A program made the position numbers and the translations under genes. Under the pieces are notes generated by a model, which saw only the letters and a program-made list of their open reading frames with translations, did no database searches and was not told where the DNA came from. DNA of 64,000 nt from Desulfocarbo indianensis (GTDB lineage Bacteria; Desulfobacterota; Desulfarculia; Desulfarculales; Desulfarculaceae): positions 1-64,000 of the forward strand of contig LBMP01000001.1 in assembly GCA_001184205.1 (NCBI GenBank), given 5' to 3'. Below, piece by piece: positions 1 to 8,422 of this stretch (its first letter is position 1; each line of letters starts with the position of its first letter).

Positions 1-318
<318 letters not shown>

Positions 319-468
319 TGGGGTCACTCCTTGTGACGGTAAAAAGCTCGGGACGAAAAATGTCCGCCCTTATTTTCAGTTAAGGTCGTGGGCTTTTCCG
401 CCGTCCGTCCCGGCCATCCCAGCGGGCTAGGCGCGCCAGGGATTCGCCCATCACCCAAATGAGTTATC

Positions 469-544
469 TGGAGCCCACGACCGGGATTGAACCGGTTACC
501 TCATCCTTACCAAGGATGTGCTCTACCAATTGAGCTACGTGGGC
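469..544 (-). tRNA. tRNA-Thr (anticodon GGT)
   Basis: A complete cloverleaf on the minus strand: acceptor GCCCACG pairs with CGTGGGC, anticodon stem CATCC/GGATG encloses loop TTGGTAA (GGT), the T arm carries GGTTCAATCC, and CCA is encoded. It lies between tRNA-Tyr and tuf, the position of thrT in the classical tRNA-tufB operon. Confidence 0.96.
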
Positions 545-672
545 CGAAAACAACTTTCCCAAATTGCGGCGGTTGTAGCCCCTTAGCAGCCGGCCTCCAC
601 CGCCATCTCATATGTTCCAGCGCCAACGGCCCCCGTGCCATGAGGCGGCGCCTTAACCTAAAATCATATATT

Positions 673-757
<85 letters not shown>

Positions 758-872
758 ACGTGTAAACTAGATCAACTTCGACTATCCGGCCTTTTCCCCG
801 TGACCCGCACCCTAAGGAGGCGCGCTTTGGGCCAACCGGGCCCCACCAAAGCGGAGGCCGCCTTGGCCCCCC

Positions 873-1038
873 CGGCCCCTCTATAATTAACGCGGCCCAG
901 CTCCGGGCTCGCGCGGCCAGGGCGCTTCGTTTGGACTTCACGAAGCCCGCCCCCTCGGCCCCTTTATAATTATGGCGGCCCAGCTCCGGGCTCGCGCGGC
1001 ATGGGCGCCAAGTTGGACTTTTATGAAGCCCGCCCCCC
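873..1038. repeat. Tandem duplication of about 83 bp inside the tRNA operon
   Basis: Two head-to-tail copies (873-955 and 956-1038) begin with CGGCCCCT(C/T)TATAATTA, share the block GGCCCAGCTCCGGGCTCGCG, and end with GAAGCCCGCCCCC. The copies differ at scattered positions. They fill most of the gap between tRNA-Tyr and tRNA-Thr(TGT) (758-1114). Neither copy folds as a tRNA, and I see no gene here. Confidence 0.85.
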
Positions 1039-1114
1039 TTACGCCGCAACTGCCTTGGCGCGGCCCCAAAGGCGGCCCGCCCGTTCATCTCCCGGCTCCG
1101 GCCCGCTTCCAGGC

Positions 1115-1191
1115 TGGAGCTGGCGATGGGAATCGAACCCGCAACCTGCTGATTACAAATCAGCCGCTCTAGCCAATTGAGCTACGCCAGC
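1115..1191 (-). tRNA. tRNA-Thr (anticodon TGT)
   Basis: A complete 77-nt cloverleaf: acceptor GCTGGCG/CGCCAGC, anticodon stem GCTGA/TCAGC around loop TTTGTAA (TGT), T arm CGGGTTCGATTCCCA (outer pair mismatched) and encoded CCA. It is the promoter-proximal tRNA of the tuf operon. Confidence 0.96.
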
Positions 1192-1201
1192 CGAAATTAT
1201 G

Positions 1202-1230
1202 AATATACCGCACCTTACCCACCGGGGCAA
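1202..1230 (-). promoter_or_regulatory. Sigma-70 promoter of the tRNA-tuf operon
   Basis: On the minus strand, TTGCCC (1225-1230) is followed by 17 bp and TATATT (1202-1207), just upstream of the first tRNA. The short distance from the -10 box to the mature 5' end fits a stable-RNA promoter. Confidence 0.65.
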
Positions 1231-1375
1231 GCTCCAGAAAACAAATTTCACGACTCCGGCCCCGCTGGAGTAACGAGCCATGTATATGACACAAAATCTT
1301 GATCCTGACAACCCCTAAAACCTGGCCGGCTCGCCTTGCTTATCCTGGCGGCCTGTCTTATATTTTTAGTACGTA

Positions 1376-1423
1376 AAGGTCCTTGGGTGCAGCGATAGGC
1401 TATTATCGCTCCCCAGGGACCTT
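1376..1423 (+). promoter_or_regulatory. Long hairpin in the leader of the ClpX-like gene
   Basis: An imperfect inverted repeat: AAGGTCC near 1376 pairs with GGACCTT ending at 1423, and the inner AGCGATA pairs with TATCGCT. It is not followed by a T-run, so it is not a simple terminator. It sits 24 bp before the ATG at 1448 and could affect translation or mRNA stability. Confidence 0.45.
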
Positions 1424-1447
1424 AAAACACGAAAGGCTGTTTGCTAA

Positions 1448-3229
1448 ATGAATTCAGACATTAAAAACGAAGAGACCAAGCGCGGCTGCCCGGATCAAAA
1501 AGAGATGGAGCGCGAACTCTCGGATTATATCTCCAAGAAATACGGTGAAAAAACCCGCTTCGTCACCCCGCTGCTTAACCCGCAGCAAGAGTTGGACGGC
1601 GACGGCGAGGAGGGCGGCGTGTGGTCCCGCATCAATTTCGATATGAATCCCGAGGAGTTGGTCGCCTACCTCGACCAGTACATAATCTGCCAGGACGAGG
1701 CCAAGGCCGTCTTGGCCACCAAGATATGCACCCATTTCAACCGTGCGAAATACCTCTCCAAACGCCAGACCGGCGATCCGGCGGACGGCGTGGGGCTCAT
1801 CAAGAACAACGTACTCATGATCGGGCCCACCGGGGTGGGCAAGACCTACATGGTGAAGCTCATCGCCGCCAAGCTGGGCGTGCCCTTTGTCAAGGGCGAC
1901 GCCACAAAGTTCAGTGAAACCGGCTATGTGGGCGGCGACGTGGAGGACCTGATCCGGGATTTGGTGCATGAGGCGGGCGACGACATCGAGCTGGCCCAGT
2001 ACGGCATCGTCTACGTGGACGAGATAGACAAGATCGCCTCCTCCCACAACCTGGTGGGACCCGATGTCTCCCGCACCGGCGTGCAGCGGGCGCTTCTGAA
2101 ACCCATGGAGGAAACCGAGGTGGACCTCAAGGTCCCCCACGACCCCATCAGCCAGATCCAGGCCATAGAGCGCTACCGCAAGACCGGCAAGCGGGAGCGC
2201 CAGACCGTCAACACCCGCCACATCCTTTTTATAATGAGCGGCGCTTTCGGCGATCTGCCCGAGATCATCAAGCGGCGGCTGAACCGCAAGAGCATGGGCT
2301 TCACCTCCGACGTGCGGGCCGACCTGGCCGACCAGGCCTACTTCCAAGAGCTGACCGCCCAGGATTTGGTGGAATACGGCTTTGAAAACGAGTTCGTGGG
2401 GCGCATCCCGGTGCAAGTGGTGCTGGAGGAGCTGACCGCCGAGGATCTCTACCACATTCTGCGCAACCCCAACAACCCGGTGATTATCAGCAAGAAAAGG
2501 GATTTCGCGGCCTACGGCATCGAGCTGCATTTCGAGGACGCCGCCCTCAAGGACCTGGCCGACCGGGCCGCCCGCCTGAAAACCGGGGCCCGCGCCCTGG
2601 TCTCGGTGGTGGAAAAGGCGCTCATGCCCTTTGAGAAGCACCTGCCCAGCACCGATATCAAACGCCTTTTGGTGACCAGCGAATTGGTGGCCGATCCCAA
2701 GGCCGTGCTGGCCCAGCTTCTGGGCGACCCGGAAAACCCCCGCTTGCAGGAGCGCCTGGACGAGGCGGCCAAGGACGAGCGCATGGATTTGCTCAAGATG
2801 GTGGCCAAGCGCGAGCCCCTCTACCGCGGCCGCCTGCGCGGGCCCCTGACCCCGGCCCGCATGGACCTCATCGCCGACGAGTATTACCGGGTGGGCATGA
2901 CCCTGGGCGCGGCCTTTGAGATGGTGCTGGGACGCCTGGCAGAGGTGCACGAGTTCGAGGAGAACTTCTACCAGCGCTACAGCCTCAAGATCAGCTTCAC
3001 CGAGGCCGCCGAGGTGGCCATCCTGGCCGGAGCCGCGGCCGAGGGCGTAGCGGTGGCCACCTTCCTGCAACGGCTCAGCCAGGTGCTGGAGCCCGGCTTG
3101 CGCCTGGCCCGCGATCGCACCGGCCGCGAGGAGTTCGTGCTGCCCGAAAAGGCGGCGCTGGATACCGACGCCTATCTGCGCGAGGTGTTCCAGGAGCATT
3201 TCCAGTCCACCTTGAGCCGCGAGCTGTAA
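1448..3229 (+). CDS. ClpX-like AAA+ ATPase without zinc domain and with a C-terminal extension
   Basis: A protein of 593 residues. Residues about 60-400 align by motif with ClpX: Walker A GPTGVGKT (about 127-134), GYVGGDVEDLI in the place of the GYVG pore loop, Walker B IVYVDEIDKI (about 197), EFVGRIPV for the ClpX EFIGRLPV block, and GARAL for the sensor 2 arginine. SMGF occupies the place of the IGF loop that docks ClpX on ClpP. The N-terminal four-cysteine zinc domain of ClpX is absent and is replaced by an acidic leader. After about residue 410 there are some 180 residues, largely helical in character, that ClpX does not have. The gene is monocistronic, with a leader hairpin upstream and a terminator downstream. 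By family knowledge it should be an ATP-driven unfoldase; ClpP docking and substrates are unknown. I give no gene symbol because it is not the orthologue of housekeeping clpX. Confidence 0.85.
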   Translation: MNSDIKNEETKRGCPDQKEMERELSDYISKKYGEKTRFVTPLLNPQQELDGDGEEGGVWSRINFDMNPEELVAYLDQYIICQDEAKAVLATKICTHFNRAKYLSKRQTGDPADGVGLIKNNVLMIGPTGVGKTYMVKLIAAKLGVPFVKGDATKFSETGYVGGDVEDLIRDLVHEAGDDIELAQYGIVYVDEIDKIASSHNLVGPDVSRTGVQRALLKPMEETEVDLKVPHDPISQIQAIERYRKTGKRERQTVNTRHILFIMSGAFGDLPEIIKRRLNRKSMGFTSDVRADLADQAYFQELTAQDLVEYGFENEFVGRIPVQVVLEELTAEDLYHILRNPNNPVIISKKRDFAAYGIELHFEDAALKDLADRAARLKTGARALVSVVEKALMPFEKHLPSTDIKRLLVTSELVADPKAVLAQLLGDPENPRLQERLDEAAKDERMDLLKMVAKREPLYRGRLRGPLTPARMDLIADEYYRVGMTLGAAFEMVLGRLAEVHEFEENFYQRYSLKISFTEAAEVAILAGAAAEGVAVATFLQRLSQVLEPGLRLARDRTGREEFVLPEKAALDTDAYLREVFQEHFQSTLSREL

Positions 3230-3238
3230 TTTCAAGTT

Positions 3239-3283
3239 GTGGGGGAGCCCGTTTTGTGACACAAAAAGGCTCCCCCACGCTTT
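3239..3283 (+). terminator. Rho-independent terminator of the ClpX-like gene
   Basis: Perfect 11-bp arms GTGGGGGAGCC (3239-3249) and GGCTCCCCCAC (3268-3278) are followed by GCTTTT. It lies 10 bp after the stop codon. Confidence 0.8.
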
Positions 3284-3412
3284 TCCCAAGCCGCTGGGGG
3301 CCGATTGCCTCATCGCGGTGTATAAATGGCCATCCCCCGCCTTTGCAGTTAGGGCATCGGGCCGCCGCCCCAAGGGGTGGGCCGCTGGCCGGGCCCAGGG
3401 AAGAGACGCCAA

Positions 3413-4600
3413 ATGATCGGAATCAGCAAACTTTACTGTGGCACCGTGGAGCCCTCCGACGCCCTGCGCTACGGCCGCCACTCCAAGGAATTGCCCAGCC
3501 ATCTCCTGCAATTCGCCGAGGACAAGAAGCCGGTGGTGGTCTGGAACATGACCAAGGCCTGCAACCTGAAATGCCTGCATTGCTATGCCCAGGCCACGGC
3601 CGGGCCCAGCGCTGACGAGCTTTCCACGGCCGAGGCCAAGGTCATGATCGACGACCTGGCCCGATTCGGGGCCCCGGTGCTCCTTTTCAGCGGCGGCGAA
3701 CCCCTGATGCGCCAGGACCTGCCCGAGCTGGCGCGTTACGCCGTGTCCAAGGGCATGCGGGCGGTGATCAGCACCAACGGCACCCTGATCACCCGCGACA
3801 AGGCCAAGGAACTCAAGGACATAGGCCTATCCTACGTGGGGGTGAGTCTGGACGGCCTGCCCGAGGTGCACGACAAGTTCCGGGGCGTGGCCGGCGCCTT
3901 TGACGACGCCATGGCCGGCATCCGCAACAGCATGGAGGCGGGCCTCAAGGTGGGCCTGCGCTTCACGGTTTACGCCAAGAACGCGCCCGAGGTGCCCGGC
4001 GTGTTCGATCTCCTGGAAAAGGAGGGCATCCCCCGGGTCTGTTTCTATCACCTGGTCTACGCCGGCCGGGGCAGCCGGCTAATGGACGAGGACCTCTCCC
4101 ACGAAGGCACCCGCCGGCTCCTGGACCTCATCATGGACCGCAGCAAGGCGCTCTTTGACAAGGGCCAGACCCCCGAGGTGCTTACCGTGGACAACCACGC
4201 GGACGGGCCGTTCGTATACTTGCGCATGCTGCGCGAGGACCCGGAGCGGGCCAAGGAGGTGCTGGAGCTGCTCAACTGGAACGAGGGCAACTCCTCGGGC
4301 CGGGGCATCGGCTGCGTGAGCTGGGACGGCAGCGTGCACCCGGACCAGTTCTGGCGTCACCTCACGGTGGATAACATTCGCAAGCGGCCTTTCAGCGAGA
4401 TATGGACCGACCTGAGCCACCCCATCCTGGGCAAGCTCAAGGACAAGCGGCCTTATCTAAAGGGGCGCTGCGCCCAGTGCAAGTGGCTGAACATCTGCGG
4501 CGGCAATTTCCGGGTGCGCGCCGAAGCCGCCACCGGCGACCTCTGGGCCCCGGACCCGGCCTGCTACCTGACGGATGAGGAGATAGGGCTCACCGCCTGA
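3413..4600 (+). CDS. ahbC: 12,18-didecarboxysiroheme deacetylase (radical SAM, alternative heme pathway)
   Basis: Catalyses removal of the two acetate side chains of 12,18-didecarboxysiroheme to give Fe-coproporphyrin III, in the siroheme-dependent heme pathway of sulfate reducers and archaea. The 395-residue protein begins MIGISKLYCGTVEPSDALRY, a stretch I recognise as typical of AhbC. It has the radical SAM motif CNLKCLHC (about residues 50-57), the GGEP motif, and a C-terminal cysteine-rich region (GCVSWDG, CAQCKWLNICGG, DPACYL) for auxiliary Fe-S clusters. I chose the ATG at 3413; an ATG 36 bp upstream would add 12 unrelated residues. A second, diverged copy of its last 35 codons occurs at 5781-5894. 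hemB, a heme-pathway gene, lies downstream at 8832, and the two were probably adjacent before foreign genes entered. Confidence 0.93.
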   Translation: MIGISKLYCGTVEPSDALRYGRHSKELPSHLLQFAEDKKPVVVWNMTKACNLKCLHCYAQATAGPSADELSTAEAKVMIDDLARFGAPVLLFSGGEPLMRQDLPELARYAVSKGMRAVISTNGTLITRDKAKELKDIGLSYVGVSLDGLPEVHDKFRGVAGAFDDAMAGIRNSMEAGLKVGLRFTVYAKNAPEVPGVFDLLEKEGIPRVCFYHLVYAGRGSRLMDEDLSHEGTRRLLDLIMDRSKALFDKGQTPEVLTVDNHADGPFVYLRMLREDPERAKEVLELLNWNEGNSSGRGIGCVSWDGSVHPDQFWRHLTVDNIRKRPFSEIWTDLSHPILGKLKDKRPYLKGRCAQCKWLNICGGNFRVRAEAATGDLWAPDPACYLTDEEIGLTA

Positions 4601-4758
4601 GAAACTGACCGGGGGGTATCATCATGATTTCCCGAAGGCGTCTATATCAGGGGCGCAAGAGGTCGCTCAGGCATTTAATTTCCTCGTTTTTGGGACCCAA
4701 TCCATAAAGGCCTTTCTGGAGTAGCGCGCCTGAGGCTTCCGGCAATCAAAACAGATCG

Positions 4759-5463
4759 CTACTCACCGAGTATCCTGACAGCAACTTGCTCGTAAGCATA
4801 AGCAATGTATTCATACGTTATATTATTGTCGCAAACGAACTCTTTAAAGGCGCGATATTCATGATGCTGCCAATTGGGGTAATTGAAATATTCATCAAAA
4901 ACAATGATAGTTCCATTAACGATCCTGTTTCCTAATTGAATGAAAATATCTTTTGCCGAAGAATACACGTCAGAGTCTACATGCATGAATGCGATATTGC
5001 CTTCGTAATTATTCCCCCATAAAGGAATGGTATCGGAAAACCAACCGGGATACAATGTTACATTACTTGGCATTTTGGGGAGCTTTCCTTTTATATCAAA
5101 ACGTTCCTTCTTGATATTCGCGCCCGACCAATCCGATGGCAATCCCTCGAAAGAATCAAAGCCATGAACATGTATGTCCCCTACTTGATTGGCAATAAAC
5201 TTTAAACTATCGCCCTTGTAAACACCAAGCTCCAAGTAATGCCCTTTTATCTTAACCTGAGCCAAAGCATACTCCAATATGTCTTGGCGCATTTGCATGC
5301 CCAAGGCTTTCGGCATATTTTTCTGTATATAGTCTGCTGATTCCTTCAATGCTCTTCGCGACATTTCCTGCATCGGGTGAAGCGAGACCAATTTCACGGT
5401 ATTGGCTACCAAATGCAGGACCCTATAGACCATTTTTCTAATTAAAAAGCTCCTTAAAACCAT
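4759..5463 (-). CDS. TylF/MycF-type class I SAM-dependent methyltransferase
   Basis: A protein of 234 residues with a Rossmann-type SAM site LELGVYKGDSL (about residue 77), HGFDSFEGLP, an acidic metal/SAM patch HVDSDVYSS, and GTIIVFDEYFNYPNW. This motif order is characteristic of the TylF/MycF macrocin O-methyltransferase family, which also has many members in surface polysaccharide and glycolipid modification. The substrate is unknown. The gene is clearly more AT-rich than its surroundings, has no sugar-biosynthesis neighbours, and points against ahbC. It lies between ahbC and the duplicated ahbC tail, so it is probably a horizontally acquired orphan. Confidence 0.8.
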   Translation of the reverse strand: MVLRSFLIRKMVYRVLHLVANTVKLVSLHPMQEMSRRALKESADYIQKNMPKALGMQMRQDILEYALAQVKIKGHYLELGVYKGDSLKFIANQVGDIHVHGFDSFEGLPSDWSGANIKKERFDIKGKLPKMPSNVTLYPGWFSDTIPLWGNNYEGNIAFMHVDSDVYSSAKDIFIQLGNRIVNGTIIVFDEYFNYPNWQHHEYRAFKEFVCDNNITYEYIAYAYEQVAVRILGE

Positions 5464-5780
5464 TTATAACTTCCAATTAAAATGATAGATCACATGTGGC
5501 TTTTAAGCCGCACCCATTTCCATCACCGGCTAAAATAAAGATTTCAGGCTCAGGCGGGTACTTGGTAAATTCTTCCGAGGTGCTGTTGGCCAGGGAGTCG
5601 CGGGGCCGACGGCTTTTGTAACATTAATGTCAATATTCAGTGTTTTGGTGGGCGGCGTCTAAGGAAAAAGAAACCGTGGGCGCTCAAACACCCATCCCGC
5701 GGCATCCGCTTATCAAGCCCCAGACGGGCCACCATGCGTGTTAAAGGGTGGTTCTCTTGCTCCACCTACGCCGTGGCAGG

Positions 5781-5894
5781 TGGCTGAACGTCTGCGGCGG
5801 CAATTTCCGGATGCGCGCCGAAGCCGCCACCGGCGACCTCTGGGCCTCGGCCCCCGCCTGTTGCCTGACGGATGAGGAGATAGGGATTAAATGA
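5781..5894 (+). pseudogene. Diverged copy of the 3' end of ahbC
   Basis: By my hand alignment, 5781-5885 matches 4484-4588 of ahbC with 7 mismatches in 105 bp. It still reads in frame (WLNVCGGNFR... then LTDEEIGIK and a stop at 5892-5894). The upstream 15 bp show weaker similarity with a one-base gap, and then homology ends. There is no start and no radical SAM core, so it cannot be functional. Some mismatches are silent and some are not, so it looks like a fragment from a related genome rather than a recent copy. Confidence 0.88.
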
Positions 5895-5903
5895 TTTCAT
5901 TGT

Positions 5904-6479
5904 CTAATCTAATTTAACCGATTTCAGGAACCTCTTCTCGATGAGTTCAGCAACCTTTTCCTGTATTGTTGAAAGTAAAAAATGCGGTTTGATATCGTAA
6001 ACCAACTGTGCCAAGCGCTCCACTGATAGTAATTGATAACTTAGCGCAGCATTTCTATCCATATATATTATCGTGGTTATCAATTCTAAATCTTTTGCAT
6101 ATAGCCCACCAAATCCATTAATAATAGAGTCGATACTTGCGCGACACTTTTCCAAAAAATCATTTGATCTCTCAATAAGTTCCTTAGATTTGTCAGCAGG
6201 TATTATATTATATCCCCCCTTGCCTGATTCAACATAATTTACAGAAACTCCTCCTATATGCTCTGTAAAGTCAAGGTCGTCTAAGACCTCTGCGCAAAAC
6301 GGTCCATAAGTATACAGCCTATATTCATATCCCAGATCAACTCCTCCTATTTCTTGAATTAGATATATTAATTTCTCCAATGCTGTCTTACCAAACTGCG
6401 GAGATTTACCTAAAAGTGCTTCTGAAAGTTCTGATATGAGGCCATACTTATACCAAGGCATTTCTATCTTTTGGTTCAT
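5904..6479 (-). CDS. Small protein partner of the HD phosphohydrolase (YwgA-like, tentative)
   Basis: A protein of 191 residues in AT-rich DNA. It overlaps the upstream HD gene by 4 bp (ATGA), so the two are almost certainly co-translated. The segment FGKTALEKLIYLIQEIGG followed by YEYRLYTYGPF resembles the N-terminal winged-helix-like part of YwgA and of Panacea/DUF4065-type proteins. In Bacillus, as I recall, ywgA lies next to ywfO, an HD phosphohydrolase; the arrangement here is the same. The function of YwgA is not known to me. The stop lies only 10 bp from the duplicated ahbC tail. A defence or regulatory role with the HD enzyme is inference. Confidence 0.6.
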   Translation of the reverse strand: MNQKIEMPWYKYGLISELSEALLGKSPQFGKTALEKLIYLIQEIGGVDLGYEYRLYTYGPFCAEVLDDLDFTEHIGGVSVNYVESGKGGYNIIPADKSKELIERSNDFLEKCRASIDSIINGFGGLYAKDLELITTIIYMDRNAALSYQLLSVERLAQLVYDIKPHFLLSTIQEKVAELIEKRFLKSVKLD

Positions 6480-7813
6480 GAGAGTCCTCCCTCTTCCTGC
6501 CGAAGGTCCTCTATTTTTCTCCTTACTTCCAGCTTTTTTTCATTGGTTGAATACAGTCTTATTTGGCGGACGGTTGGCAATCCCTTAACCACGCTTGACA
6601 TCTTAGATAGTGGCTTAGCTTTTTCATGCCTACTACCCATGTCATGTATAATATGAATTTCTTCTTCTTTGCTGAATTTATACCAACTTTTATCTGCCTT
6701 ATCGGTAAACTTAATTTGGCTGCCGAGACTTTCAATTATTGTGTTGGCTAATTCCAGATCATTGGGACTTAGCGCTTCTGGAGTTTGATGTACCCACCTA
6801 TAATGGTTTCTATTCCTTATAATTTCTCCATGTTCCCCACCACCGCCTTCTGCAAGTTTGCCTAGTACTTTCCAATCATCCCACCTTAAGTATTGATCCA
6901 AATTTTCAACACTAGTTGGCGGAGGGAAGCAATCCTTTTGTTCTAAATCTGTATTTCTCTGTTCTTCCGCAAGCATATATTTTATAGCCTGTTCTATATG
7001 ATGATCATAAGCTCTGCGAGTCCGCTGGTAATAAACTTGTGTAAACATCATGTAACGTGCGATTATCAATCCCTCTGCTGCATGCTCCCCCCCATTCTCA
7101 ACTGCAATGATAAAACCTTCACCCTCTGGCTGTCTTCCGATCGTCATAGTCACCAATAGTCGGTTCAAATCATATCTGCCATATTCAACTCCGATATGAT
7201 GTGCGTCTCTTAATAAATAATCTGCCCTATCGGCATCAAGTTGGCCCGATAAAAGATCACACCACAAAAGGCTCCTACCAATGGCTGGATTTCTTGTTAT
7301 AAAATTGGCTATATCATCAGATTTAAATTCTCTGTTTTGATTTAAAGGATGGTTTTGGATAACATCTCGCAACAAGAGACTAACTATTGCGCTTGAATAA
7401 TCTTCGTGATTATATGCTTTGCCGGTGTTGTGATTTATTGGCATCAGGTTCTCAGATGCATGTGAAAAGGGGGGGTGTCCTACATCATGCAGCAGAGAGG
7501 CAAGCCTTAGTTTGCATAAATCGCGTATAATGCCTCCTTCATCATAATTCATGTTTTGCTCTAAATATTGCTTACGCTTTGAGACGATTCCATTGAACAT
7601 TTCGGTGGCAACGTGCATTGCCCCTAAGGAATGCTCAAAGCGAGTGTGCTCCGCACCAGGATATACCATATTGGTCCAAGCTAATTGCTTTATTCTTCTT
7701 AGTCTCTGAAAAGCGGGATGATCAACTATCTCCCGCTCCCAGTCATTCAGCTTTACAAAACCATATATGGGATCCCTGAACTCATGCTTTCTTGAGTCTG
7801 CGAAGTTAAGCAC
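6476..7813 (-). CDS. HD-domain phosphohydrolase (dGTPase/YwfO-like)
   Basis: About 445 residues. The core carries HTRFEHSLGAMHVA, LLHDVGHPPFSHASE and DADRADYLLRDAHH, the H...HD...D metal-binding set of SAMHD1/dGTPase-like HD enzymes (about residues 50-225). Conserved family features at the N terminus are DPIYGFV and FQRLRRIKQLA. By family it should hydrolyse a nucleotide, possibly a dNTP; the substrate cannot be read from the sequence. I prefer the GTG at 7813, preceded by AGGGGGG; an ATG at 7837 would add 8 residues, and one at 7879 lies on the predicted -10 box and is unlikely. The DNA is AT-rich, unlike the flanks. The gene is first in a two-gene operon with the 5904-6479 gene. Confidence 0.85.
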   Translation of the reverse strand: MLNFADSRKHEFRDPIYGFVKLNDWEREIVDHPAFQRLRRIKQLAWTNMVYPGAEHTRFEHSLGAMHVATEMFNGIVSKRKQYLEQNMNYDEGGIIRDLCKLRLASLLHDVGHPPFSHASENLMPINHNTGKAYNHEDYSSAIVSLLLRDVIQNHPLNQNREFKSDDIANFITRNPAIGRSLLWCDLLSGQLDADRADYLLRDAHHIGVEYGRYDLNRLLVTMTIGRQPEGEGFIIAVENGGEHAAEGLIIARYMMFTQVYYQRTRRAYDHHIEQAIKYMLAEEQRNTDLEQKDCFPPPTSVENLDQYLRWDDWKVLGKLAEGGGGEHGEIIRNRNHYRWVHQTPEALSPNDLELANTIIESLGSQIKFTDKADKSWYKFSKEEEIHIIHDMGSRHEKAKPLSKMSSVVKGLPTVRQIRLYSTNEKKLEVRRKIEDLRQEEGGLS

Positions 7814-7876
7814 AATCCCCCCTGGACGCCCCTGCATTATATACAATCTACAGTAGCAGACACCTCCAATATGGAC

Positions 7877-7904
7877 CATATATTGTTTCCGACATCTTTG
7901 TCAA
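7877..7904 (-). promoter_or_regulatory. Promoter of the HD/YwgA-like operon
   Basis: TTGACA (7899-7904) is separated by 16 bp from TATATG (7877-7882) on the minus strand. The start site would fall near 7870, which supports the GTG at 7813 or the ATG at 7837 as start codon. Confidence 0.55.
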
Positions 7905-7950
7905 CTAGTAAGCTATACATATGTATATCAACATTATTATTTCCATATCG

Positions 7951-8079
7951 CCTCTCCCATTGACCCCACCCCAGCCTTGCACTGTCACTGAAACATCCCA
8001 TTTGCTACCCCTTGAGCGGAGGCTTTCCCATGGTTCGCATGCGGCGTCTGCGCCGCGCCGAAGCCATGCACGACATGTT
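7951..8079 (+). pseudogene. Diverged copy of the hemB leader and first codons
   Basis: This stretch matches 8754-8894 upstream of and inside hemB: CCTCTCCCATTGACCCCA, ACTGAAACATCCC, then GGTTCG(C/T)ATGCGGCG and GCCGCG. It differs at many positions and lacks about 11 bp that include the hemB start codon. Reading stops at a TAA near 8089. It is a non-functional remnant that includes the noncoding leader, so it came from a genome with the same hemB upstream region. Confidence 0.82.
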
Positions 8080-8089
8080 CTCAAACTAA

Positions 8090-8422
8090 TTACTTGGTAA
8101 TCGCTTCCTCCACCTTCTCCGCCACCCAGGCGTTCAAGCTCTTATTCTCCTGCTTTGCCGCCGCCGCCGCCGCGCGGTGCAGCTCGGGCGTAAGCCGCAA
8201 ATTGAAGCGCCCGGAAAAGGGCTTTTCCGGCTCCCTGCCCATCTCAGCGCAGAACTCCAGATAATCCTCAACCGAATCGGCCAAGGCCTCCTTAAGCTCG
8301 TCAACGGAGCGCCCTTCGAACGTCACCACGTCATTGATGTTCACCACCCGGCCATGGAACAGGTCCGCCTCCGGGTCATAGGAGAACAAACCGACGTAGT
8401 TCTTGTAGCGTAAGTTATTCAT
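8090..8422 (-). CDS. hicB: HicB-family antitoxin
   Basis: A protein of 110 residues. The N-terminal half, YVGLFSYDPEADLFHGRVV to SVDELKEALADSVEDYLEFC, is the degraded RNase H-like fold of HicB antitoxins. The C-terminal part, FNLRLTPELHRAAAAAAKQ with SLNAWVAEKVEEAI, is a ribbon-helix-helix DNA-binding domain. It neutralises HicA and should repress the operon. Its ATG overlaps the hicA stop (ATGA). The stop lies 10 bp from the hemB remnant. Confidence 0.9.
   Translation of the reverse strand: MNNLRYKNYVGLFSYDPEADLFHGRVVNINDVVTFEGRSVDELKEALADSVEDYLEFCAEMGREPEKPFSGRFNLRLTPELHRAAAAAAKQENKSLNAWVAEKVEEAITK

Noticed and set aside
1454-3580. Very long reading frame opposite the ClpX-like gene
   Set aside because: It is a shadow of high-GC third positions. 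Composition is His/Gln/Leu/Gly-rich without motifs, and the plus strand carries clear AAA+ motifs.
5464-5780. Possible gene between the TylF-like gene and the ahbC remnant
   Set aside because: No frame with a start site and protein-like composition; mixed AT- and GC-rich debris, probably a junction.
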